Source: Diplolepis rosae (taxonomy: Eukaryota > Arthropoda > Insecta > Hymenoptera > Diplolepididae). From it: a DNA stretch of 64,000 bases. Location of the stretch: positions 310,001 to 374,000 of the forward strand of contig JAPYXD010000704.1 in NCBI GenBank assembly GCA_030998225.1. The letters are read 5' to 3'. The first letter of the stretch is position 1. Each line of letters opens with the position of its first letter. The notes beneath the pieces were generated by a model. The model was not told where the DNA came from and did no database searches. It worked only from the letters and a program-made list of their open reading frames with translations. Shown here piece by piece: positions 55,790 to 64,000 of this stretch. The translations under genes were made by a program, and so were the position numbers.

Positions 55790-56960
55790 TCACGATGTCT
55801 GTTGTCGAGTTAAAATCAGAAATTGTATTTTTCTCGACTTCATGCAAAGGAGGCGCGAAATAGACACAGAATTCAAAATTACGGAATATAACATTAAGAA
55901 AATTACACTTTTTTTTCTATATACTTTGAAAAATATTGATCTAAAATAAGTATTTAAAAGATTTTGTGAAATTTAAAGTCAATAAATGCTTAAAGATTCG
56001 AAACAAAATATCGATTTCAGCATTTTTTTAAAAATTATGTAGAGAATATTTTATAATAAGATATCATTCAAGATGAGATACAAGTTTCAAAAATGAAGGG
56101 TTTGAACATATTCATAATAGGTAACATCTTTTGTATGAAAATTTCGATAAATAAATGTAAATGAAGTGTTTGCTGATTTAAGGTAGTTCATCCACAAAAG
56201 TTAGACTTCAGGCAAAAATAGATAAATGTTATATATATTATATATAAAGATAAATTAAAACATAAACAAATAATGCATTTAACAAATTTTATTTTTACCC
56301 GGACTTGTTTTCTTATCGCTTCGAGCTAAATTTTAAAAAATGATATGATTCTATGAAATCACGGATAATTTTTTTAAGAAAAAGGCTTTCTACAACTTAA
56401 CCGTTTCCATATTTTGGAAATTATAATAAATTCTTCAATGGCTGAAACCATTAAAAATAAATTTTCCAAAACAAAATTCTTGTAAAAAAATTACTGAATT
56501 TGGTAAAAACTTATTCATTTTAGAAATATGGAAACGGCTAGGTTGTATTAGGTCTTTTGCCTGAAAAAACGATTCTTGGTTTATTTGAATCACATCATTT
56601 TTTTTTTAAATTTGGTATGAAGCGATAAGAAAAAAAGTCGGGGTAAAAATAAAATTTGTTAAATTAATTTTTTCTAATGCTTCAAATATTTTTCTTGGAA
56701 ATTAATCTCTTTTCTTTGAAATGATCTCTTCAATAATAATTTTTCTATATTTGGAAGCAAAATTATCTTTTTTTACCTAAGATCTAATTTTTGAAGATAA
56801 ACTACGAAGAAAGTACATAAATTATATGTGAATTTACACCTCAAACTTTTCTTGATATGAAGCTAAGTCGACAAACCTTTACTAAAAAATAAAATACATT
56901 GAATAAAATTTTTTGGAATTTAACATCTTTTACATGACAATTCGTATATATATGGGTTAT
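55790..56960. repeat. hAT remnant carrying a TTAA foldback
   Basis: Bases 55830-55890 (TTCTCGACTTCATGCAAAGG, AGGCGCGAAATAGA) match the subterminal module of the 10532 hAT (11520-11600). AACATCTTTTACATGACAATT at 56924 matches its interior phrase. The tips are gone. Confidence 0.6.
56178..56815. mobile_element. Foldback of the TTAAGGTAGTTC family
   Basis: The left tip TTAAGGTAGTTCATCC is matched by GATAAACTAC at the right, with arms sharing GCGATAAG and TAAAAATAAAATTTGTTAAA. A related half copy lies at 19300-19535. The right TTAA is not preserved. About 640 bp, with no coding capacity. Confidence 0.65.
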
Positions 56961-58262
56961 TCCATATCAGATTCACAATCAAAATTTTGATTAAGCTGAT
57001 ATGTAAATTTTTCAAGTTATTGATTTTTTTATTTTCAAAGTGCAAAAAATGTTTTTTTCAATACTGCTTCTAATATTCAACGTAGAGTATAAAATACATA
57101 AATAAAATATGCCATGGGATCTACTATTAAGTCCATGCTTTGATCAAAACTCAGAAACGATATTTAGTACTTTCTTTGCAATAATTAAGTAAACAAATGA
57201 AATTATCTCAAAAGGGACATGTTTGAATTAAATCATTTTTTGTGTAATTTGTTCGTTAAGTACTCAGAACTTTGTGTCAAAATTTGGTAGTGGACCGTTT
57301 GATACTTCTCGAGAAAAATTTTTTTTTGTGTGACCGCGCACTTGGAGCGCGCAACGCGAAGTATAGAGTCGATAGTCCAAGCAACAGGGCATTTATTATG
57401 AATAATTTATGACATTATTTATTCCAGAAAACGGACTGCGCCATCAGAAGAAAGGTTGGTCATAGAGTAATTGTGTCATGTTTTGGACAATGAAATATGA
57501 TTTATAAATTTTTTATCAACATTTAAGACCAAAAAATCGCACTTTTTAAAAATTTTTGTTTATAACATTAAAGGTAATTACCCAATCTTGACGACATCAA
57601 TTAATAAGTTTTAGACAATTTAATTGCCAACAAACTGAGCTGTCGCTTGATCTGATTGGATAATTAGAAGCGGAGAAAATTCGGAAATACCGGTAAATTT
57701 AGCTTTTGTTAAACAAATTAATATCTCAGTTAATTTTTAACTTTTTAGGTTGAGGTTTGGTGGAAAAGTAGCAGACTTTATGCTCTTTAAATTCATAAAA
57801 AAACGGACACTTTGAGATAATACGTTTTCGCGCTATTGACACTTTAATTTATTTAATCCGTTAATTGTAAAATGTCTGCTTGCCGCACAGGTGGTCCAAT
57901 TTTTATTTTGAAAACGGCTTTTAAAAATATAAATCAAGCACAAGATAACCTCAATCTTGGTTTTTCGCTCAAATGTTGCAAAGTACATTAAAAAAAGACC
58001 CAAACATGACTTCAAACTCCTGAAAGACAAGCACGAAAAGCTAGTCTTCAAAGGTCTGTGTATGATCCAATAACGACACCATTACAAACATTACAAACTG
58101 ACAACAATTGAATTTTCATTTATTTGAAAGTATTGGATGTAAAAGTGCATTGTTAATAAATTACATGACTGCTTTCGAATTAAACAGTGTTTCTTTCTCA
58201 AAAGACGTTTTATTATTTACCGACTTTTATTTGTGGGAACTGCATAAAATCCTCATCGGAAT
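56961..58262. other. Unassigned AT-rich stretch with a dispersed repeat
   Basis: Bases about 57195-57375 are repeated inverted at about 63180-63365: AAGGGACATGT, GTGTAATTTGTTCGTTAAGT, then GACCGCGC. The rest shows no gene. Short frames at 57833-58051 and 58108-58299 have no domain, except that the end of the latter enters the PLE fragment in the wrong frame. Confidence 0.5.
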
Positions 58263-58426
58263 ATGGGTTCTCCTTTCTCCCCTATCCTTGCAGATTTAGT
58301 AATGGACGATTTAGAAAAAGAAAAATTAGCTAACCTAGATTTCGAGGTACCTGTTTATCTTCGTTACGTAGATGACATCTTAATTGTCGCCCCTAGCACA
58401 CAAGTTGATCGCATTTTACAAATTTT
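58263..58426 (+). pseudogene. Partial tandem copy of a PLE RT core
   Basis: These 164 bases are identical to 58949-59112, covering the GSPFSPILADLVMDD stretch through YVDDILIV. They are followed directly by the start of the downstream PLE. Partial tandem copies in the same direction are typical of Penelope-like retroelements and arise during their insertion. Confidence 0.88.
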
Positions 58427-58435
58427 TACACGACT

Positions 58436-59989
58436 ATGAAAATACAGAATAAAGTAAACGGGCTCGTTAAAAAATGGGAAAACAAAAAATTTATCAATAA
58501 TTTGTTAGCGAAAGATTTAAAGACCTCCAATTCCGTTCCCTCTAGATTGTACGGTCTACCAAAAATCCACAAAGAAGGCAACCCGATTAGGCCCATTGTC
58601 TCATATGTAGGTAGCCCGACTTACAATCTAGCTTCCTTTTTTAGTAATGTCATATCCAAAAACACCACCCCACCAAAATCTAAAATAATCAACAGCTTCC
58701 AATTAATTCAAAAACTTAGAACTGTCAGTATTCCCAACAACTTTGTTCTCGCTTCCCTGGATGTGGTCTCCCTTTTCACAAATGTTCCTAAGGAAGCAGC
58801 TATCTCTTCGGTAAAAAGTAGGTGGGAAGAGATTCGTCCCAAAGTACAATTACCTTGGACAGATTTTGAAGAAGGGCTCCAGTTATGCTTAAACAGCACA
58901 GATTTTAAATTCAATGGTACCACTTTCTTCCAAAAACGAGGATTACCAATGGGTTCTCCTTTCTCCCCTATCCTTGCAGATTTAGTAATGGACGATTTAG
59001 AAAAAGAAAAATTAGCTAACCTAGATTTCGAGGTACCTGTTTATCTTCGTTACGTAGATGACATCTTAATTGTCGCCCCTAGCACACAAGTTGATCGCAT
59101 TTTACAAATTTTCAACGCAAACACCCTTAATATCAAATTTACTCTTGAAAAAGAGTCCGAGAGAGCCATCAATTTTATGGATATAACTATCACCAGAAAA
59201 CAGAATCAAAAACTCTCCTTTAATTGGTACAGGAAACCTACTTGGTCGGGTAGGTACCTCAATTTCAATTCCCATCATCCCCTCAGATACAAAAAAAGCG
59301 TAATTAACAACCTTGTAGATAGAGCAATGTTACTATCAGACAGAGAATTTCACCATAGCAATTTACAATTGATCACAGATACACTTGTAGAGAATGATTA
59401 CCCACTTTCCTTCGTACAAGAAATCATCAACCAAAGACTTTTTAGTTTAGAACAAAAAACACGTTTAGGTAACAACCATGTTAACATAAACACAGAAAAC
59501 AAACCCTTCGTTAGCTTGCCTTACGTGGAAGGGTTGTCAGAAAAAATTTCAGGTATTTTACGCACCTACAACATTAATACCGCGTTCAAGAACCACAAAA
59601 ATCTCAATTCGATTTTCCAACAAACAAAAGACAAATTAACGATTGAACAAGCCTCTAATATAGTTTATAGCGTCCCTTGCAAAGGAAATAACTGTAAAGC
59701 CGTCTACATAGGGCAAACGAAACGATTCCTAAAAAATCGATTGAATGAACACAAAAATAACATTAGGGAAACCCCGAATAAACAAAACGCGTTAACAAAA
59801 CATACGATTGAAAAAGATCACTTCTTTGACTTTGTTAACACAAAAATTTTAGCCAATGAACCCAATTACAAAAAAAGATTGCTGTTGGAGATGTGTCATA
59901 TTGCAGGTACAGATGACGCTGTAAACCTGAGAACAGATGTAGAGAATCTCTCTCAGATTTATAGCCCTATACTTAGAAAAGGGCTATAA
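58436..59989 (+). CDS. Penelope-like RT plus GIY-YIG endonuclease (517 aa, 5'-truncated)
   Basis: The frame is intact from 58436 to TAA at 59987. RT motifs in order: SRLYGLPKIHKEGNPIRPIV (about 37-56), LASLDVVSLFTNVP, GLPMGSPFSPILADLV (about 170) and catalytic YVDD (about 206). PLE thumb motifs are NWYRKPTWSGRYLNF and DRAMLLSDREF. A GIY-YIG nuclease follows, with IVYSVPCKGNNC then AVYIGQTKRFLKNRLNEHKN (about 407-440) and a Glu-containing helix near the end (LLLEMCHI). Full PLE proteins are longer at the N-terminus, so the 5' part is lost at the junction with the tandem fragment. The internal ATG is only the first available. Catalytic residues look intact, and the protein could work if expressed. 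Confidence 0.9.
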   Translation: MKIQNKVNGLVKKWENKKFINNLLAKDLKTSNSVPSRLYGLPKIHKEGNPIRPIVSYVGSPTYNLASFFSNVISKNTTPPKSKIINSFQLIQKLRTVSIPNNFVLASLDVVSLFTNVPKEAAISSVKSRWEEIRPKVQLPWTDFEEGLQLCLNSTDFKFNGTTFFQKRGLPMGSPFSPILADLVMDDLEKEKLANLDFEVPVYLRYVDDILIVAPSTQVDRILQIFNANTLNIKFTLEKESERAINFMDITITRKQNQKLSFNWYRKPTWSGRYLNFNSHHPLRYKKSVINNLVDRAMLLSDREFHHSNLQLITDTLVENDYPLSFVQEIINQRLFSLEQKTRLGNNHVNINTENKPFVSLPYVEGLSEKISGILRTYNINTAFKNHKNLNSIFQQTKDKLTIEQASNIVYSVPCKGNNCKAVYIGQTKRFLKNRLNEHKNNIRETPNKQNALTKHTIEKDHFFDFVNTKILANEPNYKKRLLLEMCHIAGTDDAVNLRTDVENLSQIYSPILRKGL

Positions 59990-60189
59990 AAAGTTTTTTT
60001 GTCCCTCACAATAGTACCTGTGCCTTCAGCACTGGGGCCTGTGACTCTTAAGAGAGATCCTCTAGACAAATAAAACAAGAAAGGGTCCCCGTTGAATTAA
60101 TTAACCCAGATTCGTATTTTAAAAAAAAAATTTTTTAAAATTTTTAAAAAATTTAAAAAATAAAAAATTTCAACAAATGAGTTTTCAAT

Positions 60190-61340
60190 TTTCAATTATT
60201 GTTATGTAAATGTTACATAACTCCTGCGCAATAGTTTTTTTATCATATACTTCTCTTTTTACCATAAAACTACATATAAATGTCAGTTTTTGGGCTGGAT
60301 TTCGCTATGTAAGTTTTCAATCACTGTTATTTGAATGTTACATAATTCTTTCACAACAGCCAATTGTCATACAGCCCCCCCTGCGAGCTATATACGAATA
60401 TCATTTTTCACGGCCAGATTCTTCATGTAAAGATTTTGTCACATTAAATGTTACATTACTGTTACATTTTACTAAATAAAGTCTTCTATCTCCAACCTAC
60501 GTTACATTAATGTTACATTAATTATTGGGTTGGCAGTCACTAGTCATACACCTCCATATGTACTACATTACTACACATGCTTTGTACCCAGAGTTCCAAT
60601 TTTCAATCATTGTTATGTAAATGTTACATAACTTCTCCGCAATAATTTTTTGTCATATACTTCTCTTTTCACCATAAAACTACATATGAATGTCAGTTTT
60701 ATGAGGCTGGAATCCGCTATCTGAAGTTTTTCAATCTCTGTTATGTAAATGTTACATAACTCTCTCACAATAGCTAATTGTCATACATCTCCCCCTGTGT
60801 TATTAAACTACATACGAATATCATTTTTCACGGCCAGATTCTTCATGTAAAGATTTTGTCACATTAAATGTTACATTACTGTTACATTTTACTACATAAA
60901 GTCTTCTATCTCCAACCTACGTTACATTAATGTTACATTAATTATTGGGTTGGCAGTCACTAGTCATACACCCCCATCTGCACTACATTACTACACATTC
61001 TTTGTACCCAGAGTTCCAATTTTCAATCATTGTTATGTAAATGTTACATAACTCCGTTGCAATAACATTTTTTGTCATATACTTCTCTTTTCACCATAAA
61101 ACTACATATAAATGTCAGTTTATGAGGCTGGAATCCGCTATCTGAAGTTTTTCAATCACTGTTATGTAAATGTTACATAACTCTCTCACAATAACTAATT
61201 ATTATTATTGATAATAATAATTAATATTATTATTATATATTATTATTAATTATATAAATATCAGTTTGTTAGGCCTCATTTCTCTATCTGAAGTTTTTCA
61301 ATTACTGTTATGTAAATGTTACATAACTTTCTCGCAATGG
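60190..61340. repeat. Tandem repeat, about 411-420 bp, with TTATGTAAATGTTACATAA palindromes
   Basis: Large units start near 60201, 60612 and 61032. Within each, the near-perfect palindrome TTATGTAAATGTTACATAA lies at the start and again about 128 bases later (variant near 60324, then 60740, 61161, and a last one near 61307). Other short inverted words such as TTAATGTTACATTAA recur. About 2.7 units are present. An AT-only island lies at 61190-61260. No coding sequence. Confidence 0.85.
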
Positions 61341-61924
61341 CTAGTTTTAGAACTCATTATGCAAGTTTGAGTCGCAATTGATGTTACTTTCTTGCAATAT
61401 TATACTCTACAAGGATTCCCCTTTCTACATTACCAATACCATCTTTTTCCCCTCATTTAGTACTATAAAATACGAATCTGGTATCACCTAATATCTGACC
61501 ACTTCTATCATACGTAGTCAGTCTATACTGTTTATTACAACACATGCATATTAATAATATACTGGAAAAACTTGCACCGTTCCTTTCCCTGAATTCCAAC
61601 TTGAACATGTGCCTTCCATCTCTCATTTTCTATTGAGCCGTTTGACGTCTTTAAGTGTTTGGACAAGCTCTTGAACTGTACAGGCTTGAAGACTTTAAAA
61701 TCGAGTCCTCTTAACACATTTCTTTTTATACATAAAAGCATTTTTGCCATTGACTTTAAATGTCATATTTCCTCTCTCAAAATCAGTCTGCTTTTTGACG
61801 TGGAACGACCTCGACGAACGTCGATTTTTCTACTTTTCCAAAGATTGGAAAACTATTTCTTTTATCTCTTATTTGCGCTCGCGTGTGTGTGTGTAGGTTA
61901 ATTATAAGTTTTTAACTTAATTTT
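61341..61924. other. Unassigned spacer
   Basis: No gene is recognised. Two short frames on opposite strands overlap around 61535-61901 and show no domain. Confidence 0.4.
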
Positions 61925-62580
61925 GCGATTAAACTCGTTACCGGTAGTGTGTAATTAATTGGTTATTGTGTCAAATCTACCCCTGTGAGTGAAAAGTGTT
62001 TTTTCGTGTTTTTTTGGGATTTTTTGGATTAAAACTCATTATTTTTAGTGCGTGATTTAAGTGTATTAAGTCAGCAATCAAAATAATTAAATTTAATCGT
62101 TGTTTTATGTTAAATATAACCCTGTCAGTGAGCGTGTGTTCCTTTTGTGTTTTTTTTTTGAATTTTTGTGGATTAAAACTCACTACTCTTAGTGCAAGAT
62201 TTAAGTGTATTAAGTCAGCAATCACAGTAATTCAATTTAACCGTTGTTTTGTGTCAAATCTAACCCTACCAGTGAGTGAGTGTTCTTTTGTGTTTTTCGG
62301 AATTTTTGTGAATTAAAACTCATTATTTTTAGTGCGTGATTTAGGTGTATAAAGTCGGCAATCTCAATAATTCAATTTAATCGTTGCTTATGTCAAATCT
62401 AACTCTGCAGTGAGCGTGTGTTCTTTTGTTTATTTAGGAATTTTTGTGGATTAAAACACTACTTTCAGTAAGTGCCTTAAGCCAACAATCTTAATAACTC
62501 AATTTTATCGTTGGTTTGTTTCAAATCTACCCCTATCAGTGAGTGTGTGTTCCTTTGTGTTGTTTTTTTTTTTGAATTTA
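61925..62580. repeat. Tandem repeat, about 135-145 bp, 4.5 copies
   Basis: A unit marked by GTCAAATCTAACCCT, CAGTGAGTGTGTGTTC and GGATTAAAACTCATTA recurs near 61970, 62107, 62250, 62388 and 62519. Copies differ by about ten percent and small indels. Short open frames here (for example 62107-62316) merely reflect the repeat. Confidence 0.85.
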
Positions 62581-62999
62581 TTGTGTTGTTTCTGTGGTTT
62601 TTCGTGTTCTTTGTGTGTTTTCGTGTCTTCTCGTGGTTCTTGTGTCTGGTGTTTTTTTAGTTTTTATATGCTGTTTGTGGTTGACAACCTCACACTCTCA
62701 CGAGCGCAACTGGGATTAATTTTTTAATACAAAAAAAATGCACCTCTCCTTTGGTCGTCCAACATCAGGCCTTCACTTTTTCATGAGTTTTTCCAAAATT
62801 TTTATGCATGATCCACTAACTTAATTAAAGTAATAAAATAAAAAATCCAAAAAAACAAAGACAAAAATTAGTATTACTCTTAGGTTACTAAATAACTTAT
62901 AAATTGCACGCATTTCAGGTTAATTATTAATGATTAATTTTTAAGGTTTATTTTCTAAAGCGGCTTCGATATCTTAATGTTTTCACTTTTAAATAAATC
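62581..62999. other. Unassigned spacer before the hammerhead motif
   Basis: A GT/T-rich stretch to 62660, then AT-rich sequence. No gene or clear repeat border is seen. The last 60 bases may belong to the element that carries the hammerhead motif. Confidence 0.4.
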
Positions 63000-63042
63000 T
63001 GGCACTGAAGAGGGCCCACATCTGTGGCCGAAACGTTTGCCA
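63000..63042 (+). ncRNA. Minimal type I hammerhead ribozyme motif (Penelope type)
   Basis: The 43 bases contain all conserved parts in order. Stem I strand TGGCA (63000-63004) is followed by CTGAAGA (63005-63011). Stem II is GGCC-ACA paired with TGT-GGCC with one bulge (63012-63029). Then come GAAA (63030-63033), a two-pair stem III made of AC/GT with no loop (63033-63036), cleavage base T (63037), and stem I partner TGCCA (63038-63042). The loopless two-pair stem III is the known PLE form, thought to act as a dimer. Self-cleavage is inferred, not shown. No PLE coding sequence is attached within 3 kb. Confidence 0.75.
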
Positions 63043-63179
63043 CTTTGAAATTTTATATATTTGGAAAAAAAAAGTAACTGACTCCATGCCGATGCAATTA
63101 TCATATATTTATTACTGTGGGTCAATATAAAAAATCCAAAACATGTACAGGAACATGTCTTGCTATCACTTACAAATGT

Positions 63180-63370
63180 TTGAGTGCGCTCGATTCTATA
63201 CTTCGCGTTTTACGCTCCAAGCGCGCGGTCACACAAAAATGTTTTTTTCTCGAAAAGTATCAAACGGTCCACTACCAAATTTTGACACAAAGTTCTGTGT
63301 ACTTAACGAACAAATTACACAAAAAATGATTCAATTCAGACATGTCCCTTTTGAACACATTCTCATCAAG
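63180..63370. repeat. Dispersed repeat, inverse of 57195-57375
   Basis: GTATCAAACGGTCCACTACC, GACACAAAGTTCTG and ACATGTCCCTTTTGA match the complement of the earlier copy. Both copies carry a GC-rich core around GCGCGCGGTCACAC. The short frame running through it is not a gene. Confidence 0.65.
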
Positions 63371-63480
63371 ACACTCGCGCTTCGCGCTCGATTTTCTGTA
63401 TACATTTCAGTATAACTTTTTAATAAATTACATGATTAAAAGAATTTACTTTCTTCTACATATCTAAAAAGGAAAAACAA

Positions 63481-64000
63481 TCGTAGACTTTATTTAAGGA
63501 AACGATTTTGCAGAACAACGCTTATTTCGTATCTCACATATTTTGGTGAAAAAGTCGAATTTTTTCAATATTAAAAATCAAAACATAAAATATACATCCT
63601 GTCCCGAAATTTCTTTATCAGAATTTGTAGACCTCATTTAGGCAAACAATTTTCCATCTATACGTTTTTTTGTATCTTACATATTTTGTCTAAAAAATGG
63701 AATTTTTGTATTTTAATCGTATTTTTTGGAATTGAAACGAAAAATATATGTTTTATTAGAAACTGTGTGAGACAAAATTTGTAGATCTTTTTGACACGAA
63801 CAACTTTGTATGCTTACGTTTTTTTGGTATTTCCAATATTATTGTTAAAAAATTGAATTTTGGATTTTCAATAGTTTTTTTTTTTAATTAAAAAGAAAAA
63901 TATGCATCTTATGAAAAAATGTTATAATTCAAATTTGTAGGTCTTCATGTATTCAATAATATTGTATCATAACGTTTTTTCGTATCTCGTATAATTTAAC
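63481..64000. repeat. Diverged tandem repeat, about 143-156 bp, running off the window
   Basis: The mark TTGTAGACCT/ATTTGTAGATCTT recurs near 63481, 63624, 63779 and 63935. Each is followed by ACAACG/T...ATACGTTTTTTTGTATC and a GAAAAATAT end. Copies are strongly diverged. The array continues beyond the window. Confidence 0.65.

Noticed and set aside
60520..60545. TTGGGTTGGCAGTCAC, resembling a mariner tip
   Set aside because: It recurs as part of the 411-420 bp tandem unit and has no partner tip or transposase.

Overview
This is repeat-rich, AT-rich nuclear DNA of a eukaryote, most likely an insect. The evidence is an R1-type LINE with a CCHC tail, several Penelope-like retroelements (PLEs), two mariners, a Gypsy-type LTR retrotransposon and many long-inverted-repeat (foldback) elements. 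I recognise no host protein-coding gene, no rRNA and no CRISPR array. Almost every base that can be assigned belongs to transposable elements or their debris, often nested several deep. The species cannot be named from the sequence.

Bases 1-6169 are the right part of a long-inverted-repeat hAT element (ends CAGTGATCCC), split by a deleted LINE with a 12-bp target-site duplication (TSD) and by a GC-rich hairpin insert. Bases 6400-20450 are a field of MITEs and foldbacks. It contains a hAT (10532-13836, 8-bp TSD) carrying a second hAT with a BED-finger exon and a Tigger/pogo-like MITE, plus dispersed CCGG-rich repeats.

Bases 20815-30689 hold a complete, recently inserted Gypsy-group retrotransposon. 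It has two near-identical 1.15-kb LTRs, a tRNA-Pro primer site, gag with two zinc knuckles, and a canonical -1 frameshift heptamer leading into protease. The pol product carries RT, RNase H and integrase with an unusual ~410-residue acidic insert between the last two. There is no env. A one-base frame break between protease and RT suggests this copy is disabled.

Bases 30694-38119 hold nested foldbacks and a foldback array with tandem-repeat arms. Bases 38120-42317 are a Tigger-like element into which a 3.4-kb hAT inserted, into which a tRNA-derived SINE inserted and now stands as a 326-bp tandem array with three tRNA-like cores. Bases 42320-47545 are two PLE copies head to head, one broken by a mariner and the other by an R1-clade LINE. 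Bases 47546-50942 are a DNA transposon with a THAP-like exon and a DDE_Tnp_4 transposase exon, with plausible introns. A dead mariner follows.

Bases 51990-57000 hold hAT remnants, a 362-bp MITE with 8-bp TSD, a TTA-flanked foldback MITE and a 2.1-kb element with perfect 25-bp inverted ends. Bases 58263-60000 contain a PLE with a long open RT plus GIY-YIG frame and an identical partial tandem copy of its own RT core. Tandem-repeat fields follow, and at 63000-63042 there is a sequence that fits the minimal type I hammerhead ribozyme known from PLEs.

The genes do not form a host pathway. Each works, or worked, only for its own element. The best leads are the hammerhead motif, the -1 frameshift module with the odd pol insert, and the SINE tandem array inside a hAT inside a Tigger.
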